Source: JAAXHH01 sp965225915
Lineage (GTDB): Bacteria; JAAXHH01
Assembly: GCA_965225915.1 (NCBI GenBank)
Contig: OZ245326.1
Location: 3,472,001-3,536,000 of the forward strand
DNA length: 64,000 bases
Direction of reading: 5' to 3'
Part shown: positions 25,883-35,600 of the stretch, in pieces
How positions within the stretch are numbered: the stretch's first letter is position 1
How the letters are laid out: each line of letters starts with the position of its first letter
The notes under the pieces: generated by a model
Told to the model about the DNA's origin: nothing
Databases searched by the model: none
The model's input: the letters and a program-made list of their open reading frames with translations, nothing else
Translations under genes and position numbers: made by a program

Positions 25883-28198
25883 TCACTCGATGCCCAGATC
25901 CGCAATACGTTGAAAAGCCACTACCGCCAGGAGCCTCTCCTCGGCGTGCAGCGGCCTTTTCTCTCCTTCGCTTTCCAGATCCGCCAGGACCCTGTACGCC
26001 AGATCCACATCGTCCAAACCTGAGGCAAAACCACCGGGGAGAGCAGTGTCAACCTGATCCGTATCCAGGGTATCCGGATGGGCTTCCCGTACGATAACCT
26101 GGGCGACCTCGAGCAGGTGTTTCAACATTTCGTTGGTTTGTTGCCGCTCGAAGGCGTTCAGAGCACGGTCGATGGCGGCCGTATATTCGTACCTTGATTC
26201 CCTGCCGGCACCCGACCATCCACTGAGCTGCCGGCGCACGGAACGGAATACCCGGGCCGTCGACCGGTCCTGGTCCATCTCGGTGGCCTGAAGCAGCCGG
26301 TACAACTGATCCGTGGTGTCCAGGAGATGGCCTGCCGACATTACCAGCACGCGACGCTCCAGGCTGGTCTCGCTGGTTCGGATGAGATCCTGAATGCGTG
26401 GCAGTATACCGGTATTGCCCATCTTCGCCAGCACTTCAATGGCCGACTGTACGATCGCCGGGTTCTGCTCATGAACGAGCAGGACTTCGAGCGCCGTTTC
26501 CGCGCGGCTGTCCCCGATACGGTCGAGGGCCACAATAGCGCTTCTCCGTATTCCAGACCTTTCATCGTGCAGCAGGGTCACCAGGATATTGAGGCTGAGC
26601 GACGACGGTACCGCACCCAGGGCCTCCACGGCCTCTTCGGCGATGTCCGACGACGGGCTTCCCACACATTCGAGGAGCGGGTTGACGGCCTCTTCAGCGC
26701 CGATCCTGCTCAGGGACTGTACCGCCTCCCGACGCACGTTTCGATCGCTGTCATTGAGCAACGCGATCAGTTCGTCGACGGCCAGGTGACTACCCGTCTG
26801 ACCCAGTTCGCGGGCAGCCCGCGCCCGGACAGTAGGGTTACTGGATTTGCCCATCCGCACCAGGTGCCATAGAGTCGCGATGGGATTCCCCTTGCGCACG
26901 TGGTTGATCACGTCGCGTGGAGTAACCCGCGAATCGGTGACCACGCGGGCCAACACGCCCATGTAGGAGATCCGCAACACCCCGTTGATCAGGAAAAGGT
27001 ACTGCAGGCCGGCTATGGTGTGTCCGAACAGGGAAATGGCTGGAATGGCCGTGCACAGATCGGCGGCTATTCCGCCTAGAACGGCGCCGCAGGCCGCGCC
27101 TGCCCGCGATACCGCGGCGTAGCATCCCAGGAACGCGGAGCGGTTGACGCCCGGAGCCGTGTTGACCATGAGATTGAAACGGGCGGTGCCCCAGCCCGCA
27201 CTCATGCTGCCTCCCCAGATCTGAACCAGCGGCACCATGATCCAGTAATTGTCCAGGGTAACGAATCCCCATCCCAGCGGAAAAAGGGCGAGTCCCATGG
27301 CGGTAATGGACATGACCGGCTTGTAACCGTACTTGTCCGCCAGGTACCCCCAGAAGGGATTCATAATGATCGTGGCAATGGTCTGAATGGCCGAGAAAAC
27401 CGCGATCTGGGCATAAGAAATCTCAAGCGTCCGCAGCATGTAGACCGTGAAAAAGGGCGCGGCGATCTGAGCGATGAGCAGCCGGCCCGAAACAACGAAC
27501 ATAAGCCTGCGAAACGGTCCGTGACGGAAGGGAAGCCGTAGAAGCTGGTTCGATGGGATGGCCTTCCCCCGGCTTTTATGGGGTTCGGGAATGCGTGACC
27601 ACGCCCAGACTGCACAGCCGGAAAAGGCGACGGCCACGATAAAGATTATGCTGAACCCTTCCTGTGATTCCCCGGACGGATACGTACTCAGGAAGAGGCC
27701 CGCACCGACTGACGTGATCAGTCCGGCTGCGGCCGTGAGGCTGCGCTGACGCGCTACGAAGCGTCCGCGAAGTTCTTCGGGAACCAGGTCCGTCAACCAG
27801 GACTGGCGCGCTGGTGAAACCACGGACATGGCCGCCTTAGAGAGGGCGATACAGCCCATTAACGCCAACAGCTGAAATGCATCCAGAAAGAGAAATGGGA
27901 TGAAGGCCACCGGAAGCCAGAGGGATGCGCTGACGCCGTTGCCGAACAGGCAAAGCGTCTTCCGCCGTGTCAGACGTTCGATCAGCAGCGGTGAAAACGC
28001 CTGAAGCAACTGGCCGATGGATATGGACGCGGAGATGAAACCAATCATGGCGCTGGACGCGCCCAGGTGCAATGCGTACCCCGTGGTGTAAACACCCGTG
28101 GTTATGGCTGAATGGACCGATTCCAGCATGCCGTTTACGTTCCACAGGCGCATCCCGCGCGCCGTCTGCAACCGTGTCAGTTTTTTCTCTTGTTGCAC
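25883..28198 (-). CDS. MFS transporter fused to a cytoplasmic HEAT-repeat domain
   Basis: This 771-residue protein has two parts. Residues 1 to about 435 are a major facilitator permease with multiple hydrophobic helices and the loop motif G-Y-L-A-D-K-Y-G-Y-K-P at 284-293. From about residue 453 the sequence becomes soluble and shows HEAT-type helical pairs: A-R-A-A-R-E-L-G, V-R-R-E-A-V-Q-S-L-S-R-I-G, A-E-E-A-V-E-A-L-G, I-R-R-S-A-I-V-A-L-D-R-I-G, V-Q-S-A-I-E-V-L-A-K-M-G. A further helical tail of about 140 residues follows. It is on the strand opposite RraA and 72 bp from a sodium/solute symporter. The transported substrate is unknown. The HEAT domain could gate transport or recruit a partner; this is inference. 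Confidence 0.85.
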   Translation of the reverse strand: MQQEKKLTRLQTARGMRLWNVNGMLESVHSAITTGVYTTGYALHLGASSAMIGFISASISIGQLLQAFSPLLIERLTRRKTLCLFGNGVSASLWLPVAFIPFLFLDAFQLLALMGCIALSKAAMSVVSPARQSWLTDLVPEELRGRFVARQRSLTAAAGLITSVGAGLFLSTYPSGESQEGFSIIFIVAVAFSGCAVWAWSRIPEPHKSRGKAIPSNQLLRLPFRHGPFRRLMFVVSGRLLIAQIAAPFFTVYMLRTLEISYAQIAVFSAIQTIATIIMNPFWGYLADKYGYKPVMSITAMGLALFPLGWGFVTLDNYWIMVPLVQIWGGSMSAGWGTARFNLMVNTAPGVNRSAFLGCYAAVSRAGAACGAVLGGIAADLCTAIPAISLFGHTIAGLQYLFLINGVLRISYMGVLARVVTDSRVTPRDVINHVRKGNPIATLWHLVRMGKSSNPTVRARAARELGQTGSHLAVDELIALLNDSDRNVRREAVQSLSRIGAEEAVNPLLECVGSPSSDIAEEAVEALGAVPSSLSLNILVTLLHDERSGIRRSAIVALDRIGDSRAETALEVLLVHEQNPAIVQSAIEVLAKMGNTGILPRIQDLIRTSETSLERRVLVMSAGHLLDTTDQLYRLLQATEMDQDRSTARVFRSVRRQLSGWSGAGRESRYEYTAAIDRALNAFERQQTNEMLKHLLEVAQVIVREAHPDTLDTDQVDTALPGGFASGLDDVDLAYRVLADLESEGEKRPLHAEERLLAVVAFQRIADLGIE

Positions 28199-28270
28199 AA
28201 TCAGTTTTTCCCTGGATTACGGACACCCGCGCCTGTTTACCAGACACGGATTTGTCCACCTGTATACTTG

Positions 28271-29788
28271 TTATGGACTCCTGGAGGCGTTCCTGTTCCT
28301 GGTCTGTAACCAGCTGACCGCCGTGCCGATACCCAGATTCACCGCCAGGGCTACCGGACTGATCCACATGAAACTGACCGGGTCGTTCCCATCGGGCAGC
28401 ATGCCGAATAGAGGACCGGAAAACGCGATGAACGAGGCGGTCAGGATGCCGCAAACTGCACCCGCGACTACTCCGGCCGGACGGGCAAAAGGCACGAATA
28501 GCGCAAAAAAGAACAGGGCGAATATGGGTGTCGTCAGCAGGTTCGATGTCTTGTTGGTCACCGCCGTGATGTTGCCCGGCACCAATTCCATCAGCGAACT
28601 CGCCCCTACGACGACCGCCCCGATGATGAATGCGAGGATCTTCGCCGTTCTCATCAACTGATTCTCGGCAACGGGCATCTTCCGAAATCGATCGATGAAA
28701 TCGGTCGAAACTACCGCCGTGATCGCGTTGACCCCCGAATCCAGGCTCGACATGGCGGCTGCAAACATGGCGGCCACCACGAATCCGGATACACCGGGGG
28801 GAAGGTAGTAGGCGATGTAATGGGGGAATACATGGTCCGCCTGGCCGTCCAGATCGGCACTGTCGGGCAGCATGTCGGGCTGGGCCTGGAAGAAACCGAG
28901 AAGCGCAAAACCCGCGAACCACAGGGTGACCCCGATGCAAAGCCCCACCAACTGCTGGGTCAGGTAGGATCGCCGGGCGGCGCGGGCGTCGGTCGTCGCC
29001 ATGAAACGCTGGACAACGGTCTGGTCTCCTCCGGCCGTAGCGATGGCCCACGTCATCGAAGCTAACATGGATCCGATTACGGTCAACCGTACGGCCGGAT
29101 CCAGGCTGAAAATCGGCTGTTCGTCCCAGTGGGGCTGCCAGACAGTCGGCATCCAACCAAAGCCCTTGAAATGCATGGTTACCGTGACGATGATCAGAAT
29201 TGCGCCCCCGAACATGAGCAGGGTTTGCAGCGTATCGGTGATCACGACTGCCCGCAGGCCCCCCAATGAAGTGTATATTACCGCGACGAGGCCGGTAACC
29301 AGGGTAATAACGGGGATCCAGTCATCGCCCACGCCCAGCATAATGGTCATGGCCTTGGCGGACAGGTAGACCAGGAGGGCCATCCATACCAGTCTTAAAA
29401 GGATGAACATCACCGCGCCCATCAGCCGGATTCCCACGCCCAGCCTGGACTCGAGGAGCTCATAGGCGCTCGTCACTCGGGTTCGCATGTAGATCGGAAT
29501 CAATCCATAGCCCACAACCAGGTAAATGAGCGGTATCGTTAGGTAATTGAGCATCCATACGGGCCCCTTGCCTATGGCCTCGCCGGGAATGGACAGGTAG
29601 GAGATGGTGCTCAGCAGCGTGGCGAACAACGAAAAGCCGATCAGGGTCGGCGGCATACGTCCACCGCCGGTGAAGTATTCACTTACGGTGCTTTGCCTGC
29701 GGCTATAGTAATAGCCCAGCGCTATGGTCGCTAGGGCATATCCCAGGATGATGGCCCAGTCTACGGCAGTCAGTCCGCCGGGGGGCAT
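28271..29788 (-). CDS. Sodium/solute symporter (SSS family)
   Basis: This 505-residue membrane protein starts with a long hydrophobic helix and carries SSS landmarks: Y-Y-S-R-R-Q-S-T-V-S-E-Y-F-T-G-G-G near the N-terminus, L-S-T-I-S-Y-L-S-I-P-G-E, Y-T-S-L-G-G-L-R-A-V-V-I-T-D and G-G-D-Q-T-V-V-Q-R-F. The family imports sugars, amino acids or other metabolites using the sodium gradient, with about 13 helices. The substrate is not identifiable. Its first 19 bp overlap the end of the AAA ATPase gene, so the two are probably translationally coupled. Downstream is the MFS-HEAT gene on the same strand. Confidence 0.92.
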   Translation of the reverse strand: MPPGGLTAVDWAIILGYALATIALGYYYSRRQSTVSEYFTGGGRMPPTLIGFSLFATLLSTISYLSIPGEAIGKGPVWMLNYLTIPLIYLVVGYGLIPIYMRTRVTSAYELLESRLGVGIRLMGAVMFILLRLVWMALLVYLSAKAMTIMLGVGDDWIPVITLVTGLVAVIYTSLGGLRAVVITDTLQTLLMFGGAILIIVTVTMHFKGFGWMPTVWQPHWDEQPIFSLDPAVRLTVIGSMLASMTWAIATAGGDQTVVQRFMATTDARAARRSYLTQQLVGLCIGVTLWFAGFALLGFFQAQPDMLPDSADLDGQADHVFPHYIAYYLPPGVSGFVVAAMFAAAMSSLDSGVNAITAVVSTDFIDRFRKMPVAENQLMRTAKILAFIIGAVVVGASSLMELVPGNITAVTNKTSNLLTTPIFALFFFALFVPFARPAGVVAGAVCGILTASFIAFSGPLFGMLPDGNDPVSFMWISPVALAVNLGIGTAVSWLQTRNRNASRSP

Positions 29789-30927
29789 GGCGCCTCGCTT
29801 CTATCCAGCAGTAAATTCAACGCGTCTGCAAGGCACAGGGAAACCACACCGCCCTGATCTCTGGGTTTTCGGGTTCGGCTGACCAATACCGCATGATCAG
29901 CGCCGACCATCCTGGCCGTGCTGGCCAGGCCGTTGATCATTTCAAACGAGGGTGAACTGCTTAAGGTCGTGTCGATCGCCCAGCGCTTGCCGCGAAAATC
30001 GAATAGCAGATCCAGGGTATAGTGATCGCTGGTGCTGAAATGGCAGGCTTCCACCCGCTCTCCCGCGGCTTCGATGCGGGTGATAAACTGTTCGATAATC
30101 CATCCCTCCCAACTGGCTCCGACCCAGGGCTTCGAGAAAAGATCATCTCCGCCGTCTGAACCAGCCAGTGCGTGTAACAGTCCGCTGTCGCGCCAATACA
30201 ACTTAGGGCTCTTCACCAGCCTTTTCCGATGTTCGAGACGAGCGGCGGGCAGAAAACGGATCAGGCCTGCCCGTTCGAGATAGTCCACGTAGCTGTTCAC
30301 CGTGTGGTAACTCACGCCCAGGCTTTTCCCAATGCGCGAAGCATTGTAAATCGTACCATGCAGGGATGCCAGCATCTTGAAAAGGCGCTCGGTGGTCCTG
30401 GGTGGGACGGCCAGTCCCGCGTTGGGCAAATCATGTTGCATCATACGGTCGAGGTACCGCCGCTGACCTATTGGAAAAGGATCTTCGCTGTTCCAGTATT
30501 CTGGATGCCCGCCGTGTCGCCAGTGCCTGTCGTGCTGACTTGTTTCCAATTCGTGGACGAGTAGCGGCGACAGCGGCCAGACGGCCGATTTGCCGCCCAG
30601 AACATCAATCATCGAGGATCTGAACGACTCCGTGATCAGAAACCGTCCGTTGCCTCCTCGATGCTCGTCGAGCACCGCGCGAAAACGCAGGAACAATTCC
30701 GGCCGCTGGTGCATTTCATCCAGCACCACGAGCCGGCCGCTCTCCAAGCAGTCCTCCCACAGGAAGTCGAGCCGTTCGGCATCCTCGTCGCGTTCCAGGT
30801 TGAAATAGAGCTCGGAGAAAGTGCGGGCGGTGGTGGATTTTCCAGCGCCGCGGGGTCCCACGACCACCACGGCCGGGTGGGTACGAAGCAGGGTTTCAAT
30901 GTGACTTCGGACCAGGCGTGAAATCAT
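29770..30927 (-). CDS. AAA-type ATPase with DUF4143-like C-terminal domain
   Basis: This 385-residue protein has a P-loop G-P-R-G-A-G-K-S-T (residues 24-32) and Walker B R-L-V-V-L-D-E-M, then L-I-T-E-S-F-R. It has a winged-helix-like stretch (N-A-S-R-I-G-K-S-L-G-V-S-Y-H-T-V-N-S-Y-V-D-Y-L) and a nuclease-like end (W-E-G-W-I-I-E-Q-F, then L-D-L-L-F-D). This layout is that of the widespread DUF4143 ATPases, whose function is poorly defined and which often lie in accessory regions. Its stop overlaps the symporter start by 19 bp. A -10 box lies 8 nt before the ATG, suggesting a leaderless transcript. Confidence 0.82.
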   Translation of the reverse strand: MISRLVRSHIETLLRTHPAVVVVGPRGAGKSTTARTFSELYFNLERDEDAERLDFLWEDCLESGRLVVLDEMHQRPELFLRFRAVLDEHRGGNGRFLITESFRSSMIDVLGGKSAVWPLSPLLVHELETSQHDRHWRHGGHPEYWNSEDPFPIGQRRYLDRMMQHDLPNAGLAVPPRTTERLFKMLASLHGTIYNASRIGKSLGVSYHTVNSYVDYLERAGLIRFLPAARLEHRKRLVKSPKLYWRDSGLLHALAGSDGGDDLFSKPWVGASWEGWIIEQFITRIEAAGERVEACHFSTSDHYTLDLLFDFRGKRWAIDTTLSSSPSFEMINGLASTARMVGADHAVLVSRTRKPRDQGGVVSLCLADALNLLLDRSEAPCPPAD

Positions 30928-30935
30928 AAAGAAGA

Positions 30936-30963
30936 AATATAGATCATAATTTCTATACTACAA
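30936..30963 (-). promoter_or_regulatory. Promoter predicted to give a leaderless AAA ATPase transcript
   Basis: On the minus strand TTGTAG (30958-30963), a 16-nt spacer and TATATT (30936-30941) sit in an AT-rich patch. The -10 ends 8 nt before the ATG, so transcription would start at about the start codon. The remaining space to pyk (30964-31109) has only a 46-codon plus-strand frame with no recognisable product. Confidence 0.45.
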
Positions 30964-31109
30964 GGTCGATGGATGCTGACGGATACCATCGCGGTGCTGG
31001 ACCGCCTTGGGATCGCCTTACAGCCGCGATCAATTAGCCGAATCGAAAATATGCTCAAAAAGACCGTTGGAGGTGGCTTGAGGCAGGAGGGCGGATGCTC
31101 GCCATGCCG

Positions 31110-32525
31110 CTAGGGCACTACGGCAACCCGCAAGAAGTCCGTGTGGCCGGGACCCGCCGCCGGCGATCCGCCAACGATGACGATGCGATCGCCCGGTCCG
31201 AGGTTCCCTGCCTCGCGGGCTGCGCCGAGCGATGTACGTATCATCCCGTCCGTAGTATCGAACTCTTCGCACAGAACCGGTTTGACACCCCAGACCAGGG
31301 AGAGTCCGCGGACGGTTGCCTCCTCCGGACTGACCGCGATGATAGGCACGCTGATGCGGTGCCTAGCGGCTACACGGGCGGTGTGTCCCGATCGGGTGCA
31401 GCAGACAATGGCCTTCGCGCCGGCTTCCAGTGCCAGTACACAGGATGCATGGCTGATCGCCCCGGAAACGCCGGATAATCCGCGTGGTTCATCGATACCG
31501 TAAGAAGTTCGCTGGAACAACCTCCGTTCCGCGCGCTCCGCGATGGCGGCCAGTGCGCGCACGGCTTCCACTGGATAGGCGCCGGTGGCGCTCTCTTCCG
31601 ACAGCATCACGGCGTCCGAACCGTCGAGCACGGCATTGGCCACATCGGCGGCCTCGGCCCGGGTGGGCCTGGGACTCTCGACCATGGACCGCAGCATCTG
31701 TGTGGCCGTGACCACCGGTCGCGCGGCACACAGCGCCTTGGTTATGATATCTTTTTGCACCATCGGGACATCCTGGTATGGAATCTCCACACCCAGGTCT
31801 CCCCGCGCGACCATAAGTGCATCGACAGCCGGCAGGATATCATCGAGGGCATCAACGGCTTCTGGTTTTTCGATCTTCGCCATCAAGGGTAGATTCGATC
31901 CGCGGCTGTCCAGCAACGTTCGGGCACCCATCACGTCGTCCCGGTTCCTGACAAAGGAAAGGGCGGCCATGTCCACGCCCATGTCGAGTCCTTCCAGTAA
32001 GAGGCACCGGTCTTTTTCGGTGAAAGCGGCGATTCCGGTCGCCCCGCGCGGTACCGTGATGCCCTTGTGATCAGACAACGATCCGCCCAGGAGCACCTTG
32101 CATCGTATATCGGGCGGTTCCACCGCTTCGATGCTTAACTCGATCAGGCCGTCGGCCAGCAGCAGGTTCTGCCCCGGGTGTACCTCGCCCGTCAGGTGGG
32201 CGTAGTTCACCGATACCCTGGTATGGTCACCCGGCACCGATTCCGTGGTCAGGGTGAATCGTTCGCCGACCCCCAGTTGAACGGGACCGTTCTTGAATGT
32301 ACCTATGCGGATTTTGGGACCTGGCAGGTCCTGGAGAACGGCGACGTGTTTACCCAGTTCTTCCGCGGCGGCTCGAACAAGGTGGACGCAGTGCCTGTGT
32401 TCGTCAGGAGAACCATGGGAGAAATTGAGGCGGAAGACATCGACGCCGGCCTCAAGTACCCGGTGGATCATCTCCGGCGAACTGATCGAGGGGCCCACGG
32501 TGCAAACGATTTTGGTACGTCGCAT
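31110..32525 (-). CDS. pyk: Pyruvate kinase
   Basis: An enzyme of about 471 residues converting PEP and ADP to pyruvate and ATP. It begins M-R-R-T-K-I-V-C-T-V-G-P-S from the ATG at 32525 (a TTG 13 codons upstream, at 32564, is less likely). It has L-M-A-K-I-E-K-P-E-A-V with the catalytic Lys, the signature M-V-A-R-G-D-L-G-V-E-I-P, and V-M-L-S-E-E-S-A-T-G-A-Y-P. The C-terminal regulatory domain is complete. It is 97 bp downstream of ileS on the same strand. Confidence 0.97.
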   Translation of the reverse strand: MRRTKIVCTVGPSISSPEMIHRVLEAGVDVFRLNFSHGSPDEHRHCVHLVRAAAEELGKHVAVLQDLPGPKIRIGTFKNGPVQLGVGERFTLTTESVPGDHTRVSVNYAHLTGEVHPGQNLLLADGLIELSIEAVEPPDIRCKVLLGGSLSDHKGITVPRGATGIAAFTEKDRCLLLEGLDMGVDMAALSFVRNRDDVMGARTLLDSRGSNLPLMAKIEKPEAVDALDDILPAVDALMVARGDLGVEIPYQDVPMVQKDIITKALCAARPVVTATQMLRSMVESPRPTRAEAADVANAVLDGSDAVMLSEESATGAYPVEAVRALAAIAERAERRLFQRTSYGIDEPRGLSGVSGAISHASCVLALEAGAKAIVCCTRSGHTARVAARHRISVPIIAVSPEEATVRGLSLVWGVKPVLCEEFDTTDGMIRTSLGAAREAGNLGPGDRIVIVGGSPAAGPGHTDFLRVAVVP

Positions 32526-32622
32526 CGGCTGGTCTTTGGGGGTGGTATTCGTGGGTACGGGCAAGGTTAGATTGAAGGGGACGGCGGCGCGGCCTGGCCA
32601 TTCCGTTTCGTTCCGCCGGGGT

Positions 32623-35600
32623 TTATTTCAATACTCCGATGCGTGCGACATGCCCGCCCAACTTGAGTTCTCCGGAGTGCACATCCGCCGGTACGGGCTC
32701 GTCACGGAGGACAGTCGAAAGCGTTTCCGTCCTGATGTAGTCAGCGTGAACGACTATGGCTTCGGCGAGATCTCCATCGGCCTCGTAGAAAAGCGTGATC
32801 CGGTCGTTCACGTTGAAATCCGCTTCCTTGCGAAGATTCTGAACATGACGGACAAAGTCCCGCATCAACCCCTCGAGCAGCAGATCTCGGGTTATCCTCG
32901 TATCGATGGCAACGGTGCAGCCAAAGTCGGAAATCACCGACAGGCCATCCACGTCGACCCGGTCCACCACGAGTTCGTCCGGCGACAGGGTAACCATCTC
33001 TCCTTCCACGTCAAGCGACAGAGACTCGCCTTCCGCGACCCGGGCGCCGGTTTGGTCGCCGTCCAGTGCATCGAGCGCCTGGCGGACGGCGCTCAACCGC
33101 TTGCCGAAGCGCGGACCCCATTTCGAGAAGTCCGGCTTCACGGCATACCCGCGGAAGGCATTCTCATCATCGACCAGGATGAGATCTTTCACGTTCAGTT
33201 CTTCCAGGACCTGCGCCCGAAGCCGTGTTATTGTTTCGCCCTGCCGGTTGCTTGCGGGTTTTACCAACAGCCGCAACGCGGGCTGCCGGACCTTCATCCG
33301 GGCTTCGTTGCGTACTGAGCGGCCCAGTTCAATCACCTGCATCAGATCTTCCATGTCGTCCAGAAGTTCCGGTTTGATCAGATCTTCCGAGACCTCCGGG
33401 TAACGACTGAGGTGGACACTTTCGGGCGCCGACGGATCGACGGGGGGAACCAGACTTTGGTAAAGCTCTTCCGCGGAAAAAGGAAGTATGGGAGCGATCA
33501 GTTTGCTCATCGTCACCAGCACTTCGTAGAGCGTTTGGATAGCCGATTGCTTGTCCGCGTCATCACCGGTTTTCCAGAAACGCCGCCTGCTTCGGCGGAC
33601 GTACCAGGTGGAGAGTACGTCGATGAACCGCTCGGTTTCCCGTACCACCGCCGCCGAATCGAAGTTGTCCATTCTGTCGTTGCAATGACGGATCAGTTGA
33701 TGGAGACGGGCGAGCACCCACCGGTCGAGTTCGCTGCGGCTCGATACAGGGGCGGAAGCGGCAATGGGCGGACAGTCCGGCAGATTGGCATAGGTTACGA
33801 AGAATGCGTATACATTCCATAGTCTCAGCATCTTCCGGGCAACCTCTTCAGCGGGACCGTACCCGAAGCGGAAGACCATGTTGAGCGGCGCGCCGGCATA
33901 CTGCCATCTCATCACGTCCGCGCCCATGCGGCTGGTAGCGTCCTCCACGGCGATCGCGTTGTCTCCGCTCTTGCTGAAGGGCTCCCCGTTCTCGTCCCGC
34001 ATCTCTTCGAAGGTGAGCACCGACTTGAACGGCGTCCGGTTATAAAGAGTCACCGACATGAACAACTGGGAATAAAACCACAACCTGATCTGTTCACGCA
34101 TTTCCGTGATCCAATCCGCAGGAAACCACGATTCCCAGGTCGAATCCGTACCCGTATACTGGATATCCGCCTTGTCCCGTTCAGCTTCCGGACCTCGCGA
34201 GGACCGGATGGCGCCTTCGATCCCCCGGTGTTCGGGAAGATAGTTCAGCGTCGAAAAGGGAACGATCCCCGCGTCTAACCAGCAGTCGCCGACTTCGGTT
34301 ACCCTCTGGACAGCCTCACCGCACCGCTCACAGGTGATTTCGATTTCATCGATCCACGGCCGGTGTAGTTCAGGCAGGTCATCGACGAGGGTGGGATTCA
34401 CGGCCCGCTCCCGCAATTCGACGGTGCTGCCGATTACGTTGACGTGATCGCAGTTCCCACAGGAATAGAAGGGCAGGGGAAGACCCCAGAAACGGCGGCG
34501 AGATATGCACCAGTCCCCCATGTTGTCCAGCCAGTCCTGCATGAGAAGTCCGCTGTATTCGGGGACCCACCGAACCGTCGCGGCGGCCCGCTTCATCGGT
34601 TCCCTGATTTCGTCCGCGGAAATGAACCACTCATCGGCGAGGCGAAAGACCAGCGGAGTCTTGCACCGCCAACAGAATGGATAACGGTGCGTGTAGTCTT
34701 CCCAGCGGAACAGCACGCCCCTGGATTCCAGTTCCCGCCGGACGCCTTCGGCCGATTCCCGGACATGGGTCGAGGCGAGCGGACCGATCTCGCCCGTGAA
34801 ATAGCCGTTCTCGTCTATGGGCACGATGATGTCCAGACCGAGTTCCTGTCCCAGCTGATAGTCCTCGGCGCCGCAACCCGGGGCGATATGGACGATACCC
34901 GTGCCTTCCTCGTCCGACACCATGTCCCAGGCCACGGTGGTTCGGTTTACCTCCCGCTGCACGGGAAGATCCTCCAGGGGGCCGTGGAACGGCAGCCCGA
35001 TCAGGTCCTCGCCCTTCAAAGTCTCGACCACCTCGGCTTCCGGGGGCAGGACTGTCTCGACGAGTGTTTTAATGAGATAGTAGTGTTCGCCGTCCAGGCT
35101 CGCCTTCGCGTATTCGGCTTCGGGGTGCAGCGCCAGGGCCGTGTTGGCGGTCAAGGTCCACGGCGTGGTGGTCCAGACCAGGAAGTACTCTTTCTCGCGT
35201 TCCCCGACGCGGCAGCGGAAGAAACAGGATGGATCCGTCTGCTCCTGGTAGGAATCCACCAGTTCATGCTGGCTCAGGCTGGTGCCGCATCGCCAGCACC
35301 AGGGCATGGACCGGTGACCGCGGTAGAGCCATTCCCTGGAGTCGCAGGCCTTGAGAAAATGCCAGATATGTTCGATGTTGTTGTCATCCATGGTGTAGTA
35401 GGAAGCCGGATCGCCGTCGTCATGATACCACTGCATCCAGTGGCCCATGCGAATGGACTGTCTCGTGATCCTTTCCGCGTATTCGTCCACCCGTGCGCGG
35501 CAGGCCCGCGAAAACTCCGCCAGCCCGAAAGTCTCGATATCCCGTTTCGAATCGAAACCCAATGCCCGCTCCACCTCTACTTCCACCCATAGGCCCTGGC

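Noticed and set aside
27837..29156. A 439-codon frame on the minus strand across the MFS and symporter genes
   Set aside because: It runs out of phase through two well-supported membrane proteins and its product is Arg/His/Gly-rich with no domain.
30972..31109. A 46-codon plus-strand frame between pyk and the AAA ATPase
   Set aside because: No ribosome site and no recognisable domain; could be a gene remnant but cannot be supported.
34444..35592. A 382-codon plus-strand frame opposite ileS
   Set aside because: Antisense shadow of a strongly supported IleRS gene; no ribosome site or family pattern.
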